A stretch of DNA of 27,563 bases. Source: JAILZP01 sp037444185 (lineage in GTDB: Bacteria; Bacillota; Desulfotomaculia; Desulfotomaculales; Desulfocucumaceae). Positions 1-7,564 of this stretch are shown here, in pieces. Position numbers and translations under genes: made by a program. Positions within the stretch are counted from its first letter, which is position 1. Each line of letters opens with the position of its first letter. The stretch spans positions 1 through 27,563 of the forward strand of contig JBBIMW010000033.1 of NCBI GenBank assembly GCA_037444185.1, read 5' to 3'. Below the pieces are notes generated by a model that ran no database searches, was not told the DNA's origin, and worked only from the letters and a program-made list of their open reading frames with translations.

Positions 1-45
1 AAACTATTGGGGAAATAGGCGGCGGGTTCAAAGCGGGTTCACTGA

Positions 46-330
46 ATACTTACAACCATTGTGATTTGCGAGGTGTTTAAAAAAGTTCTAAGGGATCGCG
101 GTAATGAAGCAGCGGTTATGCTGGCCGCGCAAATGAACAGCACACGGGTAATAGAATTATCTGAGAACTTGTCGCTGCTCGCCGCGAATCTTAGCATAAA
201 ACACGGTCTCCCGATGGCTGATTCTATAGTTTACGCAACGGCAAAGGCGATGGAATGTCAGGTGGTTACAAGCGATAAATATTTTTTGGAATTGGATAAT
301 GTTATATATATTCATCAGGCCGCGAATTGA
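46..330 (+). pseudogene. PIN-domain (VapC-like) toxin remnant, N-terminus lost
   Basis: The frame reads TIVICEVFKK and later LPMADSIVYATAK and VTSDKYF, the middle and C-terminal parts of a PIN-domain ribonuclease of the VapC type. The conserved middle Glu and the two later Asp residues are present. The first catalytic Asp and the first strand are absent, because a stop at 43-45 precedes this frame and no ribosome binding site precedes the GTG at 61. In the next frame, bases 32-52 read SGFTEYL, which resembles the start of the same family (compare SGWIEYF), so an internal deletion plus frameshift is likely. No antitoxin is seen downstream; one could lie left of the window. The PIN identity is fairly sure; loss of function is inferred. 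Confidence 0.6.
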
Positions 331-433
331 CCGCCTGCCAGGGGGGTGCTATACTGTTACCGTGCCAAACACGAAAAACAGCAAACCGCAAGCAGAGAAA
401 ACAGCGTTTTGATCAGGCAGCGGGGTGGGACGG

Positions 434-2236
434 GTGCCCTTCGACGGGATGGTGCTGGCGGCGGTGAAGAAAGAACTGGCCGCAACCCTTATTGGCCTCA
501 GAATCGACAAAATATACCAGCCCGCCGGGGAGGAGATTCACTTTATCCTCAGCAAACCCGGAGGGAAATACCGGTTGTTGCTGTCGGCGGACTCCGGTTC
601 CGCCCGGGTGCACATCACCGGAAAGGCGGGGGAAAACCCTCAGTCCCCGCCCGTTTTCTGCATGGTGCTGCGCAAACACCTGGAAGGCGGCAGGATCTCC
701 GGTTTTTCACAGCCCGGCTATGACCGCGTGCTGGTCATCTCGGTGGATGCCAGGGATGAACTGGGCAGGCCGGCCAACAGGCAGATTATTTGTGAGATCA
801 TGGGCAAGCACAGCAATATAATTCTCCTCGACCCCGAATCCAATATCATCCTGGACGGCATAAAGCGGTATTCCCACTCGCTCAGCAGGCACCGGGAGGT
901 GCTGCCCGGCCGCCATTACATATCCCCGCCTGCCCCGGGAAAAACAACCCCCCTCACACTGAACGAAGACGGGTTCTTCAGTCTGATGCTGGGAGGTAGC
1001 CTGGGCGGCAGGTTAAGCGATCTGGTGCAAAGGCATTTCGACGGACTGAGCCCCCTGACGGCCCGGGAGGTTGTCTGGAGGGCCGGACTGGACCCGGACA
1101 CCGCCCTGGAACTGTGCGGCGAAGTGGAACTGACCTCCGTCTTCCTGATTTTAAGGGATCTATACTTCCGGGCTGAAAAAGGCGATTTCAGCCCCGCCCT
1201 GGCCTGCGGCGGCCAAACCCCGCAAGAGTTCGCCGCCTTTGATCTCTCTCACCTGCAAAGCTGCCGTATGGTTTCAGGCACCATGAATGAAGTGGTGGAC
1301 GAGTACTACAGCCACAGGGAGCGGGCCGGCCAGTTGGACCGGCTGAGGCGGTCCATATTGGGAGTGGTCAGAAAGGAATCCGGGCGACTGGCGAAAAAGC
1401 TGAAGTCCCAAAAGGACGACCTGGAGTCCGCCGCCGGAGCAGAACACTTCAAACTGTGCGGGGAACTGGTTACAGCCAGCATACACCGGCTGCAGAGGGG
1501 AGATACCGAGGTTTTCCTTGATAATTACTACCTGGAAGGCTGCCCGCCGGTGAAAATAAATCTGGACCCCGGCCTTTCCCCGTCGGAAAACGCCCAGGAG
1601 TTTTTCCGCCGCTATGCCAAGGCCAAAAAGGTGCTGGAGCATGCTTCCAAACACGCCGGGGACACTAAAAACAGCCTGGATTATCTGGCCGGAGTGGAAA
1701 ATTCCGCGGAGCTGGCCGGATCTCTGGATGATTTGATGCAAATCCGGGCGGAATTGACGGACCAGGGATTAATCAAAACCAACGTCAGAGGGCCCGCCAG
1801 GAGGAAAGCCCCCGACCCGCCCCGCCCGGCCACCTTCCGGTCCAGCGACGGCTTCGCCCTGTACGTGGGCAGGAACAACCGGCAGAACGACTACCTGACA
1901 ATGAAAATAGCCCGCCCGGAAGACATATGGCTTCACGCCAGGGAGATGCCCGGGTCCCACGTGGTCATCAGAACCGGGGGCGCTAAAGTGCCCCCCTCCA
2001 CCTTGGAGGAGGCGGCCAAACTGGCGGCCCTTTTCAGCAAAGGGCGCCATTCCGGCAAGGTGCCGGTGGACTACACCCTGCGCAGTTTCGTGCACAAGCC
2101 GAAGGGGTCCAGGCCCGGATTCGTTATTTACACCGGCCAGAAAACCATTATGGCCGAGCCGGACGGCTCCCTGCCGGAAAGGCTATCATCCGGGCAGACC
2201 CCCACACCGCCAGGGGCAGCACCATCAAAAAGATAA
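434..2236 (+). CDS. rqcH: RqcH / NFACT-family ribosome quality control protein (FbpA-like)
   Basis: A 600-residue NFACT protein, the bacterial Rqc2/NEMF homologue. In Bacillus RqcH binds stalled 50S-peptidyl-tRNA complexes and recruits tRNA-Ala to add C-terminal Ala tails. The protein shows the N-terminal NFACT-N domain, a central charged helical region (about residues 300-430, coiled-coil-like) and a C-terminal NFACT-R domain (about 470-570) with PEDIWLHAREMPGSHVVIR. I chose GTG 434, which gives the family start MPFDG, over GTG 425. With this start the Asp-Arg pair in GYDRVL falls at D97/R98, the same numbers as the essential pair of B. subtilis RqcH. A G-rich stretch (GGTGGGA, from 424) may serve as ribosome binding site. 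It is a single-gene plus-strand unit converging on the glycine cleavage operon. The product is a cytosolic ribosome factor; the older name fibronectin-binding protein is misleading. Confidence 0.95.
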   Translation: MPFDGMVLAAVKKELAATLIGLRIDKIYQPAGEEIHFILSKPGGKYRLLLSADSGSARVHITGKAGENPQSPPVFCMVLRKHLEGGRISGFSQPGYDRVLVISVDARDELGRPANRQIICEIMGKHSNIILLDPESNIILDGIKRYSHSLSRHREVLPGRHYISPPAPGKTTPLTLNEDGFFSLMLGGSLGGRLSDLVQRHFDGLSPLTAREVVWRAGLDPDTALELCGEVELTSVFLILRDLYFRAEKGDFSPALACGGQTPQEFAAFDLSHLQSCRMVSGTMNEVVDEYYSHRERAGQLDRLRRSILGVVRKESGRLAKKLKSQKDDLESAAGAEHFKLCGELVTASIHRLQRGDTEVFLDNYYLEGCPPVKINLDPGLSPSENAQEFFRRYAKAKKVLEHASKHAGDTKNSLDYLAGVENSAELAGSLDDLMQIRAELTDQGLIKTNVRGPARRKAPDPPRPATFRSSDGFALYVGRNNRQNDYLTMKIARPEDIWLHAREMPGSHVVIRTGGAKVPPSTLEEAAKLAALFSKGRHSGKVPVDYTLRSFVHKPKGSRPGFVIYTGQKTIMAEPDGSLPERLSSGQTPTPPGAAPSKR

Positions 2237-2335
2237 AAATATTCCTCCCTTATTTCGCCTCCTGTCTTCTGGATAACTTAGGAGATTGTTACAAGATCCC
2301 TTTATACGACTATGTGACATGAGAATATAAGTTAT
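2237..2335. other. Convergent intergenic gap without a clear terminator
   Basis: This gap separates rqcH (plus) from the PH-domain gene (minus). I see no GC-rich hairpin followed by a T-run on either strand. The only symmetry is ATAACTT near 2272 and AAGTTAT near 2330, about 50 bases apart, which is too far for an intrinsic terminator. Confidence 0.35.
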
Positions 2336-2605
2336 TTAAGTTTGCTGAATGTCCGCTCCAGGGCACCGGCTTTTCAATTCCCCTGTGAAGGCCTGTCTGT
2401 CGGCGGGAGAAACCAGTACCACCTGGTTATTGGAATACAATATTTCCAGCCGGTCCAGTGACAGGGCGGGAGCCGACAGGAGACTCCTGGTGCGGCACGC
2501 TTTCGTTATCTTTGCCAGCGGAATTCTCAAGCGGAAGGGTTCCGATTTCACCAGCAACTCCTTTTCGGTAAAGGTGTAGCCGGTGCCGAACCAGAGCCAG
2601 GCCAT
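2336..2605 (-). CDS. Small bacterial PH-domain (bPH_4/DUF1200-like) protein, probable N-terminal frameshift
   Basis: The 89-residue frame opens with a short hydrophobic stretch (AWLWFGTGY) and continues TFTEKELLVKSEPFRLRIPL, then SAPALSLDRLEI and a closing LVSPADRQAF. This is the pattern of small membrane-anchored proteins with a bacterial PH domain; the function of the family is not established. The ATG at 2605 has no ribosome binding site. A strong GGAGGTG inside the end of lipA serves instead an ATG at 2621, directly after the lipA stop, but that ATG is in another frame and reads MYFPFYGLALVR. The two frames meet in the T-rich run near 2606-2612. A one- or two-base shift there would join the good start to the conserved domain. 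It is the last gene of the gcv-lip operon, and the gene may be broken. Confidence 0.55.
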   Translation of the reverse strand: MAWLWFGTGYTFTEKELLVKSEPFRLRIPLAKITKACRTRSLLSAPALSLDRLEILYSNNQVVLVSPADRQAFTGELKSRCPGADIQQT

Positions 2606-2621
2606 AAAAAGGAAAATACAT

Positions 2622-3500
2622 TCAGTTCACCTCCGTCTCCATCTCCACGGCCCGCCGCCCCAAATCCCCTGCCCTGTATGAACTTCTTACATAGGGGCCG
2701 CAGACCGCGTGCTTAAAGCCCATTCCCAGGGCCGCCCCCCTGATCTCCAAAAAGGCCCCGGGGGCGACGAACTCCTTTACCTCCAGGTGCCGGGGCGTGG
2801 GCTGCAGGTACTGGCCCACGGTGACTATGTCGCATCCCGCCGACCGCAGGTCCGCCAGCACCCTTTTTATTTCCTCCACACTTTCCCCCAGTCCCGCCAT
2901 CAGCCCCGACTTGGTCAGTACGCCGGGCTGCTTTTTCTTTACCCTCTCCAGCAGCTTGAGGCTGCGCACGTATCCCGCCCCTGGACGCACCCGCCGGTAC
3001 AGACCGGGTACAGTCTCCAGATTGTGGCTGTACACTTCCGGCCCCGCGGCGGCCACGGCGTCTATGGCCTCAATGCGTCCTCCGAAATCCGGGGTGAGCA
3101 CCTCCACTGCGGCAACCGGTTGCCTCCGCCTGACGACCGCGACGGTTTCGACAAACCGGGATGCACCCCCGTCCGGCAGGTCGTCCCGGGTCACCGAGGT
3201 AATCACCGCATGCCTGAGCTCCAGGGAGGCCACCGCTTCGGCCACCCTGCCGGGCTCACCGGGATCCGGCGGAACAGGCCGCCCCTTGTCCACCGCGCAA
3301 AAGGGGCAGTCCCGGGTGCACTTGTCGCCCAGTATCATAAAGGTGGCCGTTTTTCTGGAAAAGCACTCCCCCAGATTGGGACACATGGCGCTGACGCAGA
3401 CGGTGCTCAGTCCCAGTTCCCGGATCAGTCCTTTGGTTATTTGCATGCCGCCGTGTCCGAACGGTCTTTTTCTCAGCCATGGAGGGAAACGGGGATGCAT
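2622..3500 (-). CDS. lipA: Lipoyl synthase
   Basis: Radical SAM enzyme that inserts two sulfurs into the octanoyl chain on lipoyl domains, here most likely GcvH. Both iron-sulfur motifs are visible: the auxiliary cluster Cys35, Cys40 and Cys46 (CVSAMCPNLGEC) and the radical SAM cluster Cys61, Cys65 and Cys68 (CTRDCPFC). Near the C-terminus the conserved RSSY is present (VRSSYRAG). The length of 292 residues is normal. Start: ATG 3500 gives MHPRFPPWL and is preceded by GGGAAG eight bases upstream, better than the in-frame GTG codons at 3506 and 3509. It starts just after the lipM stop (3503-3505), so the two are probably translationally coupled. Co-transcription with lipM and the gcv genes indicates a dedicated lipoylation route for the H protein. 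Confidence 0.97.
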   Translation of the reverse strand: MHPRFPPWLRKRPFGHGGMQITKGLIRELGLSTVCVSAMCPNLGECFSRKTATFMILGDKCTRDCPFCAVDKGRPVPPDPGEPGRVAEAVASLELRHAVITSVTRDDLPDGGASRFVETVAVVRRRQPVAAVEVLTPDFGGRIEAIDAVAAAGPEVYSHNLETVPGLYRRVRPGAGYVRSLKLLERVKKKQPGVLTKSGLMAGLGESVEEIKRVLADLRSAGCDIVTVGQYLQPTPRHLEVKEFVAPGAFLEIRGAALGMGFKHAVCGPYVRSSYRAGDLGRRAVEMETEVN

Positions 3501-3502
3501 TG

Positions 3503-4318
3503 TCACCACTTCCCGGCCTTAATATTTTCCTGCAGGGGCCGGTATTTGCTTCCGGCCAGCTCCCGGGCCAACCGCGCCTCCCCGTCCGTCAGCCCCCCGG
3601 GCTCCAGATCCATCCCCAGTGCTCCGGCAAAGCCCCGGGCCAGGGCGTCGATCACTTCTTCCAAAGACACCGGGCGGCCCAAAACCTCCTCCAGGCAGGT
3701 GGCCTTGCTGGAGAAGGTTCTCAATTGATATTCCCTTTCTGATTCCGACGGGAACCTGAGTATTTTGAAAAGGACGCCGGTGTCCATGGACAGGGGCAAG
3801 GCGCCATGCTGGAGAACACAGCCCCACTTCCTACACTGGGCGCTGCCCGCCAGCTTACGGCCGCCGGCCGTCAACTCGTAAATGGACGGACTGTCAAAAC
3901 AGGCCGCCCCCCCGGCGGCGGAAGTCCCGGACCCATTGATGGCCACCACCGCCCCCAGCCCGCCAAGGCCCAGAACCAGCCCCCGGCTCAGCCGCAGATA
4001 CGATTCGGCCACCGTCCCCCGCACCGCCGGGTTGTCCTCCGCAGCCACCAGGCTGTATGTCGCCTCCCGGCCGTGCAGCACCGCCCGCCCGCCGGTGGGG
4101 CGGCGCACCACATCAATTCCCAGCCTTCTGCAGGCATCAAAATCCACCACCGCTTCCGGGTCCTGAAAATATCCCAGGGTGAGGGCCGGGGGACTCCAGC
4201 CGTAAAAACGCAAAGTCGGCGGGCTGTCACCCCGGGCGTGGGCCACCATCAGCGCCTCGTCCACGGCCATGTTCTCAGAGCCGCTCCTGCACCCGGTCGC
4301 AAGCAGACGCCACTTCAT
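3503..4318 (-). CDS. lipM: Octanoyltransferase of the LipM/LplA (BPL_LplA_LipB) family
   Basis: A 271-residue cofactor transferase that moves octanoate from acyl carrier protein to GcvH in the LipM pathway. Visible family marks are RRPTGGRAVLH (residues 72-82, ligand-binding loop), CFDSPSIYEL with Cys140 as the likely acyl-enzyme nucleophile, and the active-site Lys155 in GRKLAGSAQCR. LipM is favoured over a lipoate ligase because of the Cys at this position, the length, the lack of a C-terminal LplA accessory domain, and the lipA and gcvH neighbours. A LipL amidotransferase is a less likely alternative. Its ATG overlaps the gcvPB stop (TGATG), a sign of coupling. Cytoplasmic. Confidence 0.88.
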   Translation of the reverse strand: MKWRLLATGCRSGSENMAVDEALMVAHARGDSPPTLRFYGWSPPALTLGYFQDPEAVVDFDACRRLGIDVVRRPTGGRAVLHGREATYSLVAAEDNPAVRGTVAESYLRLSRGLVLGLGGLGAVVAINGSGTSAAGGAACFDSPSIYELTAGGRKLAGSAQCRKWGCVLQHGALPLSMDTGVLFKILRFPSESEREYQLRTFSSKATCLEEVLGRPVSLEEVIDALARGFAGALGMDLEPGGLTDGEARLARELAGSKYRPLQENIKAGKW

Positions 4319-5784
4319 CAGTCCCCCGCCTTTTCCCAGCGCAAAACCGGCCTGCGGGCCGCCGCCACTTCGTCCAGCCTGGCCACCGGCGTATTGTGGG
4401 GGGCGTCCTTAAGTAACTGCGGATTTTCCAGCCCCTCCCGGGCTATTTCCAGCATGGCCCCGGCAAAGGCCTCCAGGACGGCTCTGCCCTCGGTCTCCGT
4501 GGGCTCCACCATCAGGGCCTCCTCCACAATCAGGGGGAAGTACACCGTAGGGGGATGATAACCATAATCCATCAGCCGCTTGGCTATGTCCACGGTGCGC
4601 AGTCCCGCCTCTTTAAACCCTGCCGGAGGGGTGACCACAAATTCATGCATGCAGCGGCGGTCAAAAGGAACACGGTATTCCGGCCTGAGCAAAGAAAGCA
4701 GGTAATTGGCGTTTAGCACGGCGTTTTCGGCAACCTCCCGCAGGCCGGCACCGCCCACGGCCCGGATATATGAATAGGCCTTCACCACCACCCCGAAATT
4801 GCCGTAAAAGGACCTCACCCTGCCTATGGACAGGGGCAGATTTTCATCCAGGCTGAAACTGCCGTCATCAGGGTTTCGGCGCACCACCGGCCCGGGCAGG
4901 AAGGGGGCCAAAAAGGATTTGACTCCCACCGGCCCGGATCCCGGACCTCCGCCGCCGTGGGGGGTGGAAAAGGTCTTGTGCAGATTGAGATGGATGACGT
5001 CGAACCCCATGTCCCCCGGCCTGGAAATACCCAGCACGGCGTTCATATTGGCCCCATCGCAGTATAAAAGGGCGCCGGCCCGGTGCACCGCCCCGGCAAT
5101 TTCCACGATCTCTCTCTCAAACAGCCCCAGGGTGTTGGGGTTGGTCAGCATCACCGCGGCGGTGTCGTCACCCAGGGCGCCCTTCAGGGCCTCCAGATCC
5201 ACGGCGCCGTCCCGGCCCGATTCTATCTGGGACACCTCCATACCGCACAGCGCGGCGGTGGCGGGGTTTGTGCCGTGGGAGGAGTCGGGCACGATGACCT
5301 TCCGCCGGCCCTTTTCTCCCCGGTGATCGTGATAGGCCTTGATCATCAACAGTCCGGTGAACTCGCCGTGGGCGCCGGCTGCAGGCTGCAGGGTAAAACT
5401 GTCCATGCCGGTGATTTCAGCCAGATAGCGCTGGGTTTCGTACATCAATTTCAGCGCCCCCTGCGCCTGCTCTTCGGGCTGATAGGGGTGCAGGTGGGAA
5501 AAACCCGGCAGCCTGGCGGCGAATTCGTTTATCTTGGGATTGTATTTCATGGTGCAGGATCCCAGGGGGTAAAAACCGGAGTCCACACCGTAATTCAGTA
5601 TGGACAGCCGCGTGAAGTGTCGGGCCACCTCCAGCTCGCCCACCTCCGGTAAATCCGGAGGCTTTTTGCGCAGCAGATCCCCGGGAATGATCTCCTCCAG
5701 ACTTCTCTCCGGCACGTCGCAGTCCGGCATGACGGAAACGGTGCGGCCCGGGGCGCCCAACTCAAAAATCAGGGGTTCGGTCAC
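4318..5784 (-). CDS. gcvPB: Glycine dehydrogenase (decarboxylating) subunit 2
   Basis: The C-terminal half of the two-subunit P protein of the glycine cleavage system, 488 residues, and the half that carries pyridoxal phosphate. Lys270 in LNLHKTFSTPHGGGG is the cofactor lysine, and DSSHGTNPA and LTNPNTLG are typical active-site segments. With GcvPA it decarboxylates glycine and loads the aminomethyl group on the lipoyl arm of GcvH. Its GTG start overlaps the gcvPA stop by four bases (GTGA) and has a GGAGGG ribosome binding site, so the two subunits are probably made in equal amounts by coupling. Confidence 0.96.
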   Translation of the reverse strand: MTEPLIFELGAPGRTVSVMPDCDVPERSLEEIIPGDLLRKKPPDLPEVGELEVARHFTRLSILNYGVDSGFYPLGSCTMKYNPKINEFAARLPGFSHLHPYQPEEQAQGALKLMYETQRYLAEITGMDSFTLQPAAGAHGEFTGLLMIKAYHDHRGEKGRRKVIVPDSSHGTNPATAALCGMEVSQIESGRDGAVDLEALKGALGDDTAAVMLTNPNTLGLFEREIVEIAGAVHRAGALLYCDGANMNAVLGISRPGDMGFDVIHLNLHKTFSTPHGGGGPGSGPVGVKSFLAPFLPGPVVRRNPDDGSFSLDENLPLSIGRVRSFYGNFGVVVKAYSYIRAVGGAGLREVAENAVLNANYLLSLLRPEYRVPFDRRCMHEFVVTPPAGFKEAGLRTVDIAKRLMDYGYHPPTVYFPLIVEEALMVEPTETEGRAVLEAFAGAMLEIAREGLENPQLLKDAPHNTPVARLDEVAAARRPVLRWEKAGD

Positions 5785-7121
5785 CGGGATCCCTCCAGTC
5801 CGGCGGCCAGCCGCTCAATTTCCTCCCTGGCGCGGGTCTCGGTGCAGCAAAACAACATGTGCCCGGAATACTCCGGGTAAAATCGACCCAGATCCAAGCC
5901 GGCTATTATTCCTTTTTCCAACAGCCGCCGGCCCGCCACCGCCGGCTCCTCCGGCAGCCTGACTGAAAACTCTTTGAAAAATGGAGCCTTGAAGGTGGAC
6001 TCCACACCCTTGACGGCAGTAATCAACCGGTGGGCGTAATGGGCTTTGTGCAGGCACAGCTCCGCCACCCGTCGCAGCCCCTCCTTCCCCAATAAGCATA
6101 GATGGATAGTGGCCGCCAGGGCGCACAATGCCTGGTTGGAACATATGTTGGAGGTGGCCTTCCCGCGGCGTATGTGCTGCTCCCGGGCCTGAATGGTGAG
6201 CACGAAGCCCCTCCGGCCGTGTTTATCCACCGTCTGCCCCACCAGCCGGCCCGGCATACGGCGGACCATCTTCTGCCTGCAGGCCAGAAACCCCAGGTAA
6301 GGGCCGCCGAAGCTCAAGTGATTGCCCAGCCCCTGGCCCTCGCCGGCCACAATATCCGCCCCGTACTCTCCGGGCGCCTCCAGTATCCCCAGTGAAACCG
6401 GGTCCGCACAAACTACAAAAAGGGCGTTGTGCCGGCGGGCCAATTCCCCCGCCTGCGGAGCCTGTTCCAGGCATCCGAAGAAATTGGGCTGCTGGATCAC
6501 CACAGCCGCCGTACGGGTGTCCAACAGCCCCTCCAGTGCTTCCAGATCAGTGACCCCTCCCGACTGGGGACATTCCACCATTTCTATTTCCCTGTATTTT
6601 AAATAGGTCGCCATGGTTAGGCGGTATTCCGGATGCACGGCATTGGATACAATCACTTTTTTTCTTCTGGTTTCCTCACAGGCCATCAGCACCCCCTCTG
6701 CCAGGGCGCTGGCCCCGTCGTACATGGAGGCGTTGGCCGCATCCATGCCGGTGAGGGCACATACAAGGGACTGGTACTCGAATATGGCCTGCAGGGTACC
6801 CTGGCTTATTTCCGCCTGATACGGCGTGTAAGCAGTGTAAAATTCCGAACGCAGCAGCAGCTGGTCCACTATTTGCGGGACATAGTGGTCGTAGGCTCCG
6901 GCCCCAAGAAAGCAGGCGTATTCGTCCAGGCTGCGGTTGGCCCCGGACAATTCCCTCAGGTGACGGGACAGTTCAGTCTCGGCCATGGGGTGCGGCAAGT
7001 CCAAGGGACGTTTCAGCCTGACCTCCGGCGGCACGTCCCCGAACAATTCCTCCAGACTTCCGATCCCCATGCGGCCCAGCATCTCCCGCCGGTCTTGATC
7101 GGTATTCAGCACGTAGCGCAT
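5781..7121 (-). CDS. gcvPA: Glycine dehydrogenase (decarboxylating) subunit 1
   Basis: The N-terminal half of the split P protein, 446 residues, a fold-type I PLP enzyme homologue without the PLP lysine. It opens with the usual MRYVLNTDQDRREMLGRMGI and carries AYTPYQAEISQGTLQAIFEYQ, FGGPYLGFLAC and GKATSNICSNQALCALAA, all typical of GcvPA. The ATG at 7121 has a good AGGGGTGA site about eight bases upstream. The split P protein is common in Firmicutes and archaea, whereas proteobacteria use a single fused chain. The gene lies 54 bases after gcvH. Confidence 0.96.
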   Translation of the reverse strand: MRYVLNTDQDRREMLGRMGIGSLEELFGDVPPEVRLKRPLDLPHPMAETELSRHLRELSGANRSLDEYACFLGAGAYDHYVPQIVDQLLLRSEFYTAYTPYQAEISQGTLQAIFEYQSLVCALTGMDAANASMYDGASALAEGVLMACEETRRKKVIVSNAVHPEYRLTMATYLKYREIEMVECPQSGGVTDLEALEGLLDTRTAAVVIQQPNFFGCLEQAPQAGELARRHNALFVVCADPVSLGILEAPGEYGADIVAGEGQGLGNHLSFGGPYLGFLACRQKMVRRMPGRLVGQTVDKHGRRGFVLTIQAREQHIRRGKATSNICSNQALCALAATIHLCLLGKEGLRRVAELCLHKAHYAHRLITAVKGVESTFKAPFFKEFSVRLPEEPAVAGRRLLEKGIIAGLDLGRFYPEYSGHMLFCCTETRAREEIERLAAGLEGSR

Positions 7122-7175
7122 CTGTTTTTCACCCCTACTAAAATCAACAGGGTATTTGACCGCCGGCTCCCCACC

Positions 7176-7562
7176 TTATTTTTCCCCCCCGGCCAAAAGA
7201 TCCATGTATCCCCGGGGAGTCAGGAGTCCGTCAAGATCCGCGGGATCGTCAGGCTCCATCTCCAGTATCCAGCCCCTGCCGTAAGGGTCCTCGTTGATCA
7301 GCCCCGGTGATTCCCGCAATTCCCCGTTCACCGCCAACACCCTGCCGGCCACCGGAGCGTAGTATTCCGAAGCGGCCTTCACCGACTCCAGCACACCGAG
7401 GAATTCCCCGGCGGCAACCTTTATTCCGGCCTCCGGCAGCTCTATAAACACCACGCTTCCCATGGCCTCCTGGGCGGGGTGGGTGACGCCCACCCGGCAT
7501 ATTTTCCCGTCCACCCTTACCCACTCGTGATCGGCACTGTAAAGCAGACCTTCCGGAACCAT
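7176..7562 (-). CDS. gcvH: Glycine cleavage system H protein
   Basis: A 128-residue lipoyl carrier protein that shuttles the aminomethyl group between the P and T proteins. Start ATG 7562 gives MVPEGLLYSADHEWVRV; the open frame runs further upstream but that part is only the shadow of gcvT. AAGGAGG lies about nine bases upstream. The lipoyl lysine is Lys62 in GVLESVKAASEYYAPVAG. The downstream lipM and lipA provide its cofactor. The ribosome binding site lies in the last codons of gcvT, which ends at 7565, only two bases before the gcvH start, consistent with coupling. Confidence 0.97.
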   Translation of the reverse strand: MVPEGLLYSADHEWVRVDGKICRVGVTHPAQEAMGSVVFIELPEAGIKVAAGEFLGVLESVKAASEYYAPVAGRVLAVNGELRESPGLINEDPYGRGWILEMEPDDPADLDGLLTPRGYMDLLAGGEK

Positions 7563-7564
7563 AC

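Noticed and set aside
346..723. Plus-strand open frame overlapping the start of rqcH in another frame
   Set aside because: It has a low-complexity Arg/Gly-rich composition and no family similarity, while rqcH is clear in the same region.
2709..3728. Plus-strand open frame of 339 codons opposite lipA and lipM
   Set aside because: Antisense to two well-supported enzymes with complete active sites; composition is Pro/Arg/Gly-rich and no domain is recognisable.
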